Assembly (NCBI RefSeq): GCF_001269655.1
Contig: NZ_LHVE01000002.1
Span: forward strand, 248,001-312,000
From: Pseudomonas thivervalensis
Lineage (GTDB): Bacteria > Pseudomonadota > Gammaproteobacteria > Pseudomonadales > Pseudomonadaceae
Direction of reading: 5' to 3'
DNA: 64,000 nucleotides
Positions 49,706 through 57,770 of this stretch are shown one piece after another. The notes under the pieces are model-generated. The model did no database searches. It was not told the DNA's origin and worked only from the letters and a program-made list of their open reading frames with translations. Made by a program: the position numbers and the translations under genes. Numbering within the stretch: the first letter of the stretch is position 1; every line of letters starts with the position of its first letter.

Positions 49706-50866
49706 ATGGAGCAAGGAGTCGGTACAACGGAAGGGAAACAGAAACCTGTCTCATTCCAACAGGATATCTACGCGGCTCTCAAATTGATGGCCGAGCACTG
49801 GGGTCTGATAGGAAGTTTGGGGGCCTTACTCAGTGCGGTGGTCAGCTTCGGGATCTTGATGACCTATGCAAAGGCGATCAACCGCATCGACCTTTTACCC
49901 TTGGTGTTCGACAAACAGCTCTCCGCATTGCTTCCGTGGATGGGGATGGTGGCCTTTGTCCTGTTTCTTTACATGGTGGTGATGGGCGTCACCACGATGT
50001 TTTACGCATTAGCCGTGTCTATGTTCAACCAAACGCCGAACCTCAGACCGACGGTTGCCAGGTTCTTTTTCTGGGCGGCGGTGGTTGGATCATTGATCAT
50101 CGTCACCTTCGCGTTTCAGGGCCCCAAGGTTGACCATCGCATTGTCGCTTGCGTGATTGTTCTAGGCATGAGCGCTGTCATGGGGGGGGCGTTGAAATCG
50201 AAAAAATTCCGAATGGCCCTGGAATTGGTGTCCCTCTTCAATAACCTGAAAGGGCTTGGGGTTTGGTGGCATCAGGCTGGCGTGTTCCTGTTTGCCTACT
50301 TCGTTTTGATGGTTGCCGTTTTCGCTGCCGTCTACCCGATGTTGATCTTGCTGAAGTCCTACACCGGCAAAGACACCCCGGAAGCCATCACGACACTGAT
50401 GATCATTTCCATGGTGGCGGTGGTCCTCTTGTTCTTGCCGGCCCTGATCTTTTTTGTGAGCAAAAAACACATCGTTACGCGGGGACTATTGTCGGTCGGA
50501 TCGGCGTTGCTGGTGACCTTGGCCGTTGTCGCCACGTATCCGGGCGCAAGTTCTACCGTAGTGTTCAAGGCCGCCGGGATGATGGGCGTGCGCGAGACGA
50601 ACCCGGTCAAATATCGGTTGTTGAAGAACTTCGAGGCCAAAGACTTTGATCTGGCGAGCTGGGGAGAGGTGGAGGTGAGCCGGGATCTTCCGGTTGTGAA
50701 AGGCTTTCCGCTCTTCTCGCTTGGTGACGTCCTGCTGCTTTGCCCCAGTGGTTTGAGTGGCAAACGATTGGGCGAATGGCCGGAACATTCACATGCCTGC
50801 ATCCTCACCCAGCGCAGTGATGTCGTGATATTGCCTGATGCGGTAGTTGTGCCTAAGCAAGCGTAG
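49706..50866 (+). CDS. Seven-helix membrane protein of unknown function
   Basis: 386 aa from ATG 49706; upstream frame extension is not protein-like. I count about seven transmembrane segments: 31-53 (GLIGSLGALLSAVVSFGILM), 72-100, 117-134, 143-162, 189-212, 222-245 and 257-275. A soluble C-terminal domain of about 100 residues follows (ETNPVKYRLLKNFEAKDFDL onward) that should lie on one side of the membrane. The C-terminal part has alternating VVILPDAVVVP-like strands. I do not recognise the family. Base composition is visibly richer in A/T than the core genes at the left of the window. Confidence 0.7.
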   Translation: MEQGVGTTEGKQKPVSFQQDIYAALKLMAEHWGLIGSLGALLSAVVSFGILMTYAKAINRIDLLPLVFDKQLSALLPWMGMVAFVLFLYMVVMGVTTMFYALAVSMFNQTPNLRPTVARFFFWAAVVGSLIIVTFAFQGPKVDHRIVACVIVLGMSAVMGGALKSKKFRMALELVSLFNNLKGLGVWWHQAGVFLFAYFVLMVAVFAAVYPMLILLKSYTGKDTPEAITTLMIISMVAVVLLFLPALIFFVSKKHIVTRGLLSVGSALLVTLAVVATYPGASSTVVFKAAGMMGVRETNPVKYRLLKNFEAKDFDLASWGEVEVSRDLPVVKGFPLFSLGDVLLLCPSGLSGKRLGEWPEHSHACILTQRSDVVILPDAVVVPKQA

Positions 50867-50949
50867 GGTCGACAAGCACTTCAGAATAAAGCGCCCGGCC
50901 GAATCTCCAGTGGGTTGGTTAGGCAGAGTTGCCAATCAAGGACGTAGAG

Positions 50950-51429
50950 ATGCCAATTACCGAAGAACAGGCAAATGCAATCGGGCGATTTTATGCGTCG
51001 GTTGACGAGCTGAAAAACCAGAACATCGTGCGCTCGGACAAGTATCTCGGCGACATCGCCGAGTTCCTGGCTATGTCAGCATTTGGTATGGCGCTCGCTG
51101 AAAGCCAGCGTCAAGAAGGTTACGATGGTTACATCGGCAACAAGAAAGTCCAAGTCAAATATAGCGGTGGTCGCAGCACAACCGTCGATTGCGGTGATCC
51201 CGGTACCTACGATGAACTCATCATCATTCTTGGCCCTGCAAGTGTGCTGCGTCCCGAAGGGATGACCGACCCATACCTTTATTACCGGATACCTGGCGAA
51301 GTGGTGCGTCAGCGCGTGCCGCATGGTGATGGCAAGATTCGCTTCAGCATTGGCAATCTGCCCCAGGCTCACCGAGTGCTTATTACCCATTCAGGAACAA
51401 CGGTGGAAGAAGGGGGATCCGGGAGGTGA
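50950..51429 (+). CDS. PD-(D/E)XK nuclease-like protein (DUF6998-like)
   Basis: 159 aa from ATG 50950, with AAGGACG 5-9 nt upstream; a TTG seven codons earlier is the alternative. The order Glu38 (LGDIAEFLA), Asp59 (EGYDGYIGNKK) and Q68-V-K70 (KVQVKYS) is the classical PD-(D/E)XK nuclease pattern as found in restriction-type and DUF6998-like proteins. No helicase or methyltransferase partner is adjacent. It overlaps the next gene by GTGA (51426-51429), implying a coupled two-gene unit. The nuclease assignment rests on motif spacing only. Confidence 0.65.
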   Translation: MPITEEQANAIGRFYASVDELKNQNIVRSDKYLGDIAEFLAMSAFGMALAESQRQEGYDGYIGNKKVQVKYSGGRSTTVDCGDPGTYDELIIILGPASVLRPEGMTDPYLYYRIPGEVVRQRVPHGDGKIRFSIGNLPQAHRVLITHSGTTVEEGGSGR

Positions 51430-51842
51430 TCACGCCTTCCCGCAGAACTGATTTGTCACAGAAGCTCACGGCGTTTGGCGAGGTCATCGATCTGGTTAAA
51501 CCTGAGGTTGCCATCCCCGCACTCAAGCCGAACGAAGCCATGATCGACCTGGCGCTCAAGCAGGCATCGAGCATTGCCGTGCTCGCGATGTTCGAGCCCG
51601 CCATTACTTCGATGATGCCACCATCTGGCTCAACACAGCCTGCCGTTGATTCATTCGCGGCACCGGCTGGCGTCACCAAAGGCATTGATGCTTTACAGGG
51701 CAAGGAAGACGAGTTCGCAACGGACTGCTCAAGAGTGTTCGCTAGGGCAGGGTATCGCACGTTAATTTCAGTCGGAACGTGCACAGATGGGGAGGAGCGT
51801 CTACTTTCCATCCACGAGATGGCGTTTTGCCCTCTGACGTAG
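51426..51842 (+). CDS. Hypothetical protein coupled to nuclease-like gene
   Basis: 138 aa with a GTG start at 51426 that overlaps the upstream stop. The middle has a hydrophobic stretch (SSIAVLAMFEPAITSMM, about 47-63) too short and polar to be a sure membrane helix. The C-terminal part is EDEFATDCSRVFARAGYRTL then SVGTCTDGEERLLSIHEMAF. I do not recognise a family. The tight coupling suggests a functional link (toxin/antitoxin, modifier, or substrate-recognition partner), but this is inference. Confidence 0.5.
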   Translation: MITPSRRTDLSQKLTAFGEVIDLVKPEVAIPALKPNEAMIDLALKQASSIAVLAMFEPAITSMMPPSGSTQPAVDSFAAPAGVTKGIDALQGKEDEFATDCSRVFARAGYRTLISVGTCTDGEERLLSIHEMAFCPLT

Positions 51843-51877
51843 ATGTTCAGCGTTTCATCAGGTTTGGAGTCAGCACC

Positions 51878-52471
51878 ATGCCCAAAAAGCGAGTTCTTCT
51901 GGTCGGTCTTGTAACGTGCATGGTCGCTGGGTGTGTAGCGCCTCCTTCACCCGCCGTTCGGGCCTTTGGTGACAACAAGTTTTGGATGACGCTCGAGGAC
52001 ATGCCTTACGTCATCGGGAGTACGAAGGAGCGCATTGTCGTGCCCAAGGGCTTCGTCACTGACTATGCGTCAATCCCGCAAACGCTGTGGTCATTAGGGC
52101 TCTCGCAACATGGCCAATACAGCCGTGCGGCTCTGATCCATGATTATCTTTATTGGTCTCAAGGCTGCAAGCGCGAACAAGCTGACAGGTTACTGGTTCT
52201 CGCCATGAAGGAAAGTAAGGTCGGACAGTTCGATGAGTTTCTGGTCTATCAAGGGGTCAACCTTGGTGGGGGTGGCCCCTGGAATGACAATGCGAAAGAG
52301 CGAAAGGCGAACCTGCCACGGGTGGTACCTGAACGGTACTTGAAACCGTCGGATCCGAACGTAACTTGGCCAACGTATAGAGCCATGCTCGTGGAGCAAG
52401 GTGTGAAAGACCCCTCATTTAAACAAGACCCTTCATATTGCAGATACGGCGACTCCGCCAAGGTGCCATAA
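51878..52471 (+). CDS. DUF1353 family lipoprotein
   Basis: 197 aa from ATG 51878. A basic start followed by a lipobox VAGC (Cys19) predicts a lipoprotein. The DUF1353 core is VPKGFVTDYASIPQTLWSLG (about 49-68) followed by AALIHDYLYWSQGCKREQAD (about 76-95). DUF1353 is frequent in phages and mobile elements as well as chromosomes, and its biochemical role is unknown. It converges on the AbiE-like genes, with a palindromic hairpin between them. Confidence 0.8.
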   Translation: MPKKRVLLVGLVTCMVAGCVAPPSPAVRAFGDNKFWMTLEDMPYVIGSTKERIVVPKGFVTDYASIPQTLWSLGLSQHGQYSRAALIHDYLYWSQGCKREQADRLLVLAMKESKVGQFDEFLVYQGVNLGGGGPWNDNAKERKANLPRVVPERYLKPSDPNVTWPTYRAMLVEQGVKDPSFKQDPSYCRYGDSAKVP

Positions 52472-52506
52472 AGGGCTAACGTCAGTATTTAATGGCTTCT
52501 AACAGG

Positions 52507-52547
52507 TTTTTTGCACGCTATCAATATGTCTGATAGCGTGCGAAAAA
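52507..52547. terminator. Bidirectional terminator-like inverted repeat (copy 1 of the TATCA-N7-TGATA element)
   Basis: GCACGCTATCA (52513-52523), 7-nt centre, TGATAGCGTGC (52531-52541): a perfect 11-bp inverted repeat, extended by T residues on the left and A residues on the right. It lies between the convergent DUF1353 gene and nucleotidyltransferase gene, so a bidirectional terminator is plausible. The same element, with two mismatches, lies in front of the AbiE-like operon at 54481-54509. Confidence 0.75.
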
Positions 52548-52553
52548 TCTGAT

Positions 52554-53315
52554 TCAAGCGAGACTGAAAGCTTCTTGAATGGTCTTGATCAAACGGTCGC
52601 CGTTCACACCTTTGTAGGCTTGGGGATTTGACGCGAGCTCAGCGGGTACTTGATTTAGAAACGCCTTCAAATCGAGCGCCAATCGTTCAGGTAGCTGGGC
52701 CATTCCTTCAGTCAGACCGACAGCCAGTACGATCACATCCCTGAAGTGCTTTTTGATATCGCGACTGTCCACGGCAATGCCTTGTTCAAGTAGCGCCTTC
52801 TTGTTCAGCCACGCATGGGCCTTGAGGGGAACGAGCCGATCAGCACCGATGTGGCTGATCTCCTGGGTGTGATCGACGCCGGCCAGGAGAAAGGCGTAGT
52901 ACTCATCATCAAGAATGATCGCAGACAGGCTGGCGGCTTGCTCCTCAACGGGGACCTTGGTCATTCTGGCCGCTTCTTCATGCTCCAGGCCATCCGGCAC
53001 TCGGGAAAACAGCTCGACCTGAACGGGAAAGGATTTGTCCTCAGGATTCTGGAAACGATAAAAAACCGGCGAGTCCCCACTGCTGTCACCATTCTGGCGG
53101 ATGGCATAGCCGCCGTCCTTGATGAACTTCCAGAACTGCCCGACGAACGCACGATCCAGTGCCTCGACGACCAGGACGATATCCAGATCCTTGGTCAGTC
53201 GAAACTCTGCGCCCAGTTCCTCCATGGCAATTGAAGCGGCCACCCCGCCGATCAGAACGTAGCTGTCCTGGAAGTCCCTGAAATATTCTCGAAACCGGTC
53301 TACACCCACTACCAT
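52554..53315 (-). CDS. AbiEii-like nucleotidyltransferase (candidate toxin)
   Basis: 253 aa. The nucleotidyltransferase signature is visible: LIGGVAASIAMEELG with Gly23-Gly24, then TKDLDIVL with Asp43 and Asp45. This layout, followed by a helical C-terminal half, fits the AbiEii/MenT-like family, which transfers nucleotides to tRNA or other targets and acts as a growth-inhibiting toxin. Its start overlaps the upstream regulator by 7 nt (ATGGTAG), the usual AbiE arrangement of regulator first. Toxicity is inferred from family; the third catalytic acidic residue cannot be assigned with certainty. Confidence 0.78.
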   Translation of the reverse strand: MVVGVDRFREYFRDFQDSYVLIGGVAASIAMEELGAEFRLTKDLDIVLVVEALDRAFVGQFWKFIKDGGYAIRQNGDSSGDSPVFYRFQNPEDKSFPVQVELFSRVPDGLEHEEAARMTKVPVEEQAASLSAIILDDEYYAFLLAGVDHTQEISHIGADRLVPLKAHAWLNKKALLEQGIAVDSRDIKKHFRDVIVLAVGLTEGMAQLPERLALDLKAFLNQVPAELASNPQAYKGVNGDRLIKTIQEAFSLA

Positions 53316-54454
53316 TTCACGTTCTCCATCATTTCATCGAGACACATTTGCACGCGCTCGTCATGGTCATCCTTGAGGCTCAGATAGAGCGAAAAGGGGT
53401 CTACCGTCCTCGTGGCGATGTTGCTGCGTGGTGGTTCATAACTCCAAAACTGAATGCAGCATGCGGCGTGGTTTGGCGGTACTTCGAGGTAGGGCGCGGT
53501 GGTCTCGAGTTTCGACTTGGCTGTTTTCGACGTTGAGCCCCAAGCACCGAATTCTTCCCCGTAGGCTGCATTCTTTTCAGTTTGAGCAAGCTCCCGGACA
53601 TGCTCGAACTGCGCTGCGGTCATTGCAAAGCAAGGGACTTTTGGGCCGGCGAGAAGACTCATTTCAGCCAGGGCCGTTTCTCCGGCCAGCAACATTGGGG
53701 TGTCGTCAAAAACCTGGGGAATTGCATTGAGCCAAAGTGCTTTTTTGACCGGCGTGCGCATGGATTCCTTGGCCATCTCCCAAGTCTGCTTGGGGGACAA
53801 GTGAAACAGGATCGCGGCCTCACCCATTTCCTTTCCAGGCTTAACAATGTCCAAGTCGGTCAGTTCCTTGATTGCTCTGCTGACGGTCATTTTCGCGTAG
53901 GTAAAGGACTTCTCGAAGGTAGCGCGAGAGGTCAGGAGCTGGTGGTGCCATCCCTTGATCAGGAATTGAATCAGCATGGCTTGGGTGGCGGGGCTCAGGA
54001 CCTGAGGTTTTTCCAGGCGCTGGCGGTAATACTCACGCAAGTCCATGCCAAAGGCCGGAAGGAAAAGCTGATTGCCCGGCACGATGAACTGGACGCCTTT
54101 CTCCACCAGCCGCTTGCGGTCATAACTCGGAAGCGTGTCTGTGACGAAAATCATCAAGTCGCCGGTCTCGGGCAGCTTTTTATATGCCTGAAAGTTGTGG
54201 ATGGCCTGAATATGCTTGGCGACATCCGCAACGCTGGCTTCACGCTGTGGACGTTCCTTGAGAATGAGGCAGCCGGACCCGAAGATTTCCGTGACGAAAA
54301 ATTCGTAGCGGTCACGCAACGCATACGGAAGGATCTTGACGTGCTCCCACGGTTTTAAGCGCAGCTTCAGGCCCAGCACGTTCTCTACGTAGACTTTGAG
54401 CTCGATCAGATCACGCCTTTCGGGGAGATCGTGGTCTTGGTGGGGGGCGGGCAT
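53309..54454 (-). CDS. Winged-helix regulator, candidate AbiEi-like antitoxin
   Basis: 381 aa from the ATG at 54454-54452, with GGAAG 8-9 nt upstream; an ATG two codons earlier abuts the ribosome site. A central winged helix-turn-helix (about 156-220, including TYAKMTVSRAIKELTDLDIV) is preceded by an N-terminal domain with an endonuclease-like or nucleotide-handling look (GDLMIFVTDTLPSYDRKRLV) and followed by about 160 residues unlike short AbiEi antitoxins. It is therefore longer than the usual 200-280 aa. It is probably the autorepressor reading the inverted repeat 27 nt upstream. The antitoxin role is inference from gene order. Confidence 0.68.
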   Translation of the reverse strand: MPAPHQDHDLPERRDLIELKVYVENVLGLKLRLKPWEHVKILPYALRDRYEFFVTEIFGSGCLILKERPQREASVADVAKHIQAIHNFQAYKKLPETGDLMIFVTDTLPSYDRKRLVEKGVQFIVPGNQLFLPAFGMDLREYYRQRLEKPQVLSPATQAMLIQFLIKGWHHQLLTSRATFEKSFTYAKMTVSRAIKELTDLDIVKPGKEMGEAAILFHLSPKQTWEMAKESMRTPVKKALWLNAIPQVFDDTPMLLAGETALAEMSLLAGPKVPCFAMTAAQFEHVRELAQTEKNAAYGEEFGAWGSTSKTAKSKLETTAPYLEVPPNHAACCIQFWSYEPPRSNIATRTVDPFSLYLSLKDDHDERVQMCLDEMMENVKW

Positions 54455-54466
54455 AGTCATTCTTCC

Positions 54467-54509
54467 GTATCAGGATTTCAGCACGGTATCAGATGTTTTG
54501 ATAGCGTGT
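54467..54509 (-). promoter_or_regulatory. Candidate operator of the AbiE-like operon (copy 2 of the TATCA-N7-TGATA element)
   Basis: GCACGGTATCA (54481-54491), 7-nt centre, TGATAGCGTGT (54499-54509); arms match at 9 of 11 positions. An extra half-site GTATCAG sits at 54467-54473 in direct orientation. The array lies 13-55 nt before the regulator start, where an autorepressor would bind. Same spacing and core as the element at 52513-52541 at the other end of the operon. Confidence 0.72.
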
Positions 54510-54619
54510 AAAATTCTTGATCTTTCTAGATGGATATTGGTTTCTGACCTCACGCCTCAATGGGGTTGCTACGCTGGTACTGCCAAGATTTGGAACCGGC
54601 CACCAACGGACCCAAAACC

Positions 54620-55165
54620 ATGAAAAAACAACACCAGGAAAACCTTCTCCAAACTTTGAAAGCCCGCTTCGAACAAAACCCCCATCGCCACCCAGGTATC
54701 CCATGGGCCGACGTCCAGGCCAGGTTGGAAGGCAGCCTTAACGTCCTGAAATCCCTTCAGGCCATGGAAGCCACCGGCGGCGAGCCAGACGTGATCGGTC
54801 TCGACCCGAAGACCGGCGTTGTCACCTTCTGCGATTGCGCCAAAGAAAGCCCGACCGGTCGCAGAAGCCTCTGCTACGACCGCGCGGCCCTGGACGCTCG
54901 CAAGGAGAACAAGCCAACGGGCAGCGCGGTTGAAATGGCCGAAGCGATGGGCATCGCCCTGTTGACGGAAGACCAGTACCGAGCGCTGCAGGAACTGGGG
55001 GAATTCGATGCCAAGACTTCCAGCTGGCTGGCAACCCCCCCTGAGCTTCGCGCCCTCGGCGGGGCGATTTTCGGTGACTTTCGTTATGGCCGGGTGTTCG
55101 TTTACCACAATGGCGTGCAGTCGTATTACGCGGCGCGAGGGTTTCGCGGATTGCTGCGGGTTTGA
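54620..55165 (+). CDS. DUF4256 family protein
   Basis: 181 aa from ATG 54620. The sequence shows the whole DUF4256 pattern: GIPWADVQARL, MEATGGEPDVIGLD, FCDCAKESPTGRRSLCYDRA, ALLTEDQYRALQELG, FDAKTSSWLATPPELRALGG and VFVYHNGVQSYYAARGFRGL. Function is unknown. Two conserved cysteines (FCDC) and a third (LCYD) could bind metal or form disulfides. Codon use is closer to the core genome than that of its left neighbours. A REPIN follows. Confidence 0.9.
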   Translation: MKKQHQENLLQTLKARFEQNPHRHPGIPWADVQARLEGSLNVLKSLQAMEATGGEPDVIGLDPKTGVVTFCDCAKESPTGRRSLCYDRAALDARKENKPTGSAVEMAEAMGIALLTEDQYRALQELGEFDAKTSSWLATPPELRALGGAIFGDFRYGRVFVYHNGVQSYYAARGFRGLLRV

Positions 55166-55189
55166 GCCCTCAAAAACACCGCTAACCCC

Positions 55190-55321
55190 GTGGCGAGGGA
55201 GCTTGCTCCCGCTGGGCTGCGTAGCAGCCCCAAAGCCATCCACCACGGTGTGCCAGGAAGAGCGGCATCAGCAGGTTTTACGACTGCTGCGCAGCCGAGC
55301 GGGAGCAAGCTCCCTCGCCAC
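55190..55321. repeat. REPIN, GTGGCGAGGGAGC class
   Basis: Arms GTGGCGAGGGAGCTTGCTCC and GGAGCAAGCTCCCTCGCCAC. Its right half, AGGTTTTACGACTGCTGCGC onward, is identical to that of the copy at 56920-57049, and the two flank the next gene. Confidence 0.85.
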
Positions 55322-55361
55322 GGTGATAGCGTACGGTCGAAGGAAATGCGGCAGAAGCCCC

Positions 55362-56864
55362 TCACTCAAAAACCAAAACCTCACCCCCCTTGGCCTCAAC
55401 CATCTCACTGAACACCGGCAACCGCGCGACAAACTCCGTCTCGAACGCCAGATACCGATCCTGCGCCGCCAAGTAACGAATCTCCGGCTTCACCCGCGCA
55501 ATATCCTTGGAAGACAGCTTCACCACCTCATGGCTGCGCTGATTCCAGAACCAGGCCAGGCTGTGTGTGCCAAACGTATTGCTGCTGTAATTCCACACCC
55601 ACCAATCCCCATGCCCCCGGGACACATGAAGCTGCCCATGAAACGTGCGCAACGTAATGACCTGTTTGGGCTGGGTGACGAGTAGGCGCGTGTCCTGGCG
55701 CAGTTCACTGCCAAAACCGTCGAGCATCGCCTTGGTCTTCGCGCCGGTCATGAAATTGAAGCGCCACGCCAGCAGCACGGTGTCCTGATAACCCGCATGC
55801 TCAGCGTTCTGCCGTCCGCCTTCGCTGAATAGCAGGACCTCGTCGCCCCCCAGGTATGCGGTTGCCGCCCGCAACTTGTAGGCCTCAGCGGGCATCCGTT
55901 TGGCAACGATCGTCTGGTGCGGCGGGTCTTGATGCCAGACCCAGCACTTCGGGCCGTTGTGCTGCATGAACAGCAAGCGGCGAGGGCCGATGGGCAGGAT
56001 CGTCAGCTCATCCGAGTATTCGAAAATCACCTCGCTGCTGTCCGCCGTGATCCGCCAGATCCGCGTCAAATGCTCGGGTTCGTAGATGCGCTGCCGTTCG
56101 AATATCTCTGAACCCACCACCACGCAGGGCGGTTCGAATTCCGGCCACTGCACCCCGGCAGGTCCGAACGCCGCGATCTCATCGCCTTGACGAATTTCGT
56201 ATTGATAGCGGTCGTCCGCGCTGTAATCGCCGCGCACGACCCGACGTTTCCACAGGCTGCGCTGGGCATCGGCATCGATGAGCTGCAAGTCCGCGCCGTC
56301 CACGCCATCGGTGCGGTGTTCGAGCATGTCCTGCTCGGCGGGCGGCCATTGGTTGTAATCGATCAGAAAGCACAACCACTGGTCATCGTCCTGCTCGGTG
56401 ATGGCGGCCCAACCGTTGCGGTAGTTGTACTCATGCACGTAGGTGGCGCCGGGATAGTCATGGACGTCCTGCAACCACCTCACTTTGCCGCGCTTGGGTT
56501 TGGCCGGTTTGCGCGCTTTCACCGCAGGGGGGGCGATCAACGTTGCCGTGAACCTTGGCTCCCCATGCGAGCTTTGCCAATGCCTGGCAAACGCCTCGCG
56601 CTGATTGGAAGGGACAATCACCGGCCGATAATCATCGCCACCGGCATCCAGGTTCCACAAGTCATAACCCTGACCCGCCAACACCGCCGCCAGCGCTTCG
56701 AAGCAGACCTCGGGCATCTCGTTGGACAGCTCATCCAACAACAGCTCGAACCCCGGCCCGGTAAACACTCCGATATCGGGATAGTAATGCTGCAGCAGTC
56801 CAAGCAAGTCGCTGCCCGGTGTTTTCCAATCGATATGAACCAACGGATCAAATGGCGATTGCAT
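55362..56864 (-). CDS. Hypothetical protein of 500 aa
   Basis: 500 aa without a signal peptide or membrane helix. The N-terminal 110 residues (LAGQGYDLWNLDAGGDDYRPVIV) resemble a DUF6630-type domain in appearance. A basic linker follows (AVKARKPAKPKRGKVRW). The remaining about 370 residues are tryptophan-rich repeated strands (ITADSSEVIFEYSDELTILP, LRTFHGQLHVSRGHGDWWVW) suggestive of a beta-propeller-like sensor. No catalytic motif seen. It is flanked by two related REPINs and is alone on its strand. Confidence 0.6.
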   Translation of the reverse strand: MQSPFDPLVHIDWKTPGSDLLGLLQHYYPDIGVFTGPGFELLLDELSNEMPEVCFEALAAVLAGQGYDLWNLDAGGDDYRPVIVPSNQREAFARHWQSSHGEPRFTATLIAPPAVKARKPAKPKRGKVRWLQDVHDYPGATYVHEYNYRNGWAAITEQDDDQWLCFLIDYNQWPPAEQDMLEHRTDGVDGADLQLIDADAQRSLWKRRVVRGDYSADDRYQYEIRQGDEIAAFGPAGVQWPEFEPPCVVVGSEIFERQRIYEPEHLTRIWRITADSSEVIFEYSDELTILPIGPRRLLFMQHNGPKCWVWHQDPPHQTIVAKRMPAEAYKLRAATAYLGGDEVLLFSEGGRQNAEHAGYQDTVLLAWRFNFMTGAKTKAMLDGFGSELRQDTRLLVTQPKQVITLRTFHGQLHVSRGHGDWWVWNYSSNTFGTHSLAWFWNQRSHEVVKLSSKDIARVKPEIRYLAAQDRYLAFETEFVARLPVFSEMVEAKGGEVLVFE

Positions 56865-56919
56865 TACGGTGGTCTTCCTTGTGATTTCTCTGCGCCGATC
56901 TTAGGCAAATCAATAACCC

Positions 56920-57049
56920 GTGGCGAGGGAGCTTGCTCCCGCTGGGCTGCGCAGCGGCCCCAAACCATTAAACTCGGTACTACAGGAAAAAACAGTCGGA
57001 AGGTTTTACGACTGCTGCGCAGCCGAGCGGGAGCAAGCTCCCTCGCCAC
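56920..57049. repeat. REPIN, GTGGCGAGGGAGC class
   Basis: Arms as in the other members; the right half is shared with the copy at 55190-55321 over more than 50 bases. The interior differs (CATTAAACTCGG...). Confidence 0.85.
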
Positions 57050-57068
57050 GGGTTACAGCAAGCCTATT

Positions 57069-57473
57069 TCAAAACTCCGGAAACTCAGATAAATAACAAA
57101 CCGACGAACTCCCCTCCGCCCGCTTTTCCTCCTCATCCTCCAGCCACTGCGCCAACACCACCGCATTGTTCTCAACCGTCGACTTGGCCGCATACACCAA
57201 CGTCAGCGTCCCACCCCGCGCCACATCCACCAACTTCCACCAATGCTCCGGCCGCGCCGCCAGCTCTCGCCGATACGCCACGCTGAACTCGGCAAACGAA
57301 ACCGCCCCCGCCTTGAACGCCTTGCGCAACTCATGGGAAGGCCCTACCTCCGGCAGCCACTCGGCAATCGCCAGCGCATCCTTGCGGCAATTGCGCGGCC
57401 ACAAGCGGTCGACCAGAACCCGTACGCCATCCTCGGCGCTGGCTGTTTCATAGGCGCGTTTGCACTGGATCAT
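57069..57473 (-). CDS. DUF488 family protein
   Basis: 134 aa from the ATG at 57473-57471 (MIQCKRAYETASAED). An upstream in-frame ATG at 57509 would add 12 residues that look random. DUF488 core: RVLVDRLWPRNCRKD (about 18-32), WLPEVGPSHELRKAF (about 39-53), and TLTLVYAAKSTVENNAVVLAQWL near the end (split: TLTLVYAAKS, NNAVVLAQWL). These small conserved proteins are common in pseudomonads; biochemical role not established, and some are annotated as uroporphyrin-III methyltransferase-like without evidence. Confidence 0.85.
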   Translation of the reverse strand: MIQCKRAYETASAEDGVRVLVDRLWPRNCRKDALAIAEWLPEVGPSHELRKAFKAGAVSFAEFSVAYRRELAARPEHWWKLVDVARGGTLTLVYAAKSTVENNAVVLAQWLEDEEEKRAEGSSSVCYLSEFPEF

Positions 57474-57770
57474 CAGGGGTCGCCTGTCGAAGTTGGACTG
57501 TCCCAGCATAGGTCGCCCACGACGAGGTGACCAAGGCCGTCCGCCGCCCTTCACCCACCCATCTTAAAAAAAATCATCGGATCCCTTCAATCAAAAGCCC
57601 TGGGCGCTCAAGCAAAAGCGCGCTCTGCAAACCGCCGACATGATGGCGCGGAGCACTGTGGGATTTTCGAGCCGCAATCCGTCCGGATGCGCTTTTCCAT
57701 TTGATTTGTCGACAGCGAACCGCCTGGTCGTCATGGCGCGACCCGCCGTATTAAGGATGAGTGAACAAAA

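Noticed and set aside
51878..54454. Region considered as a prophage remnant because of DUF1353 and an AbiE-like module
   Set aside because: No integrase, capsid, tail, lysis or attachment-site signal; DUF1353 also occurs in chromosomal lipoproteins.
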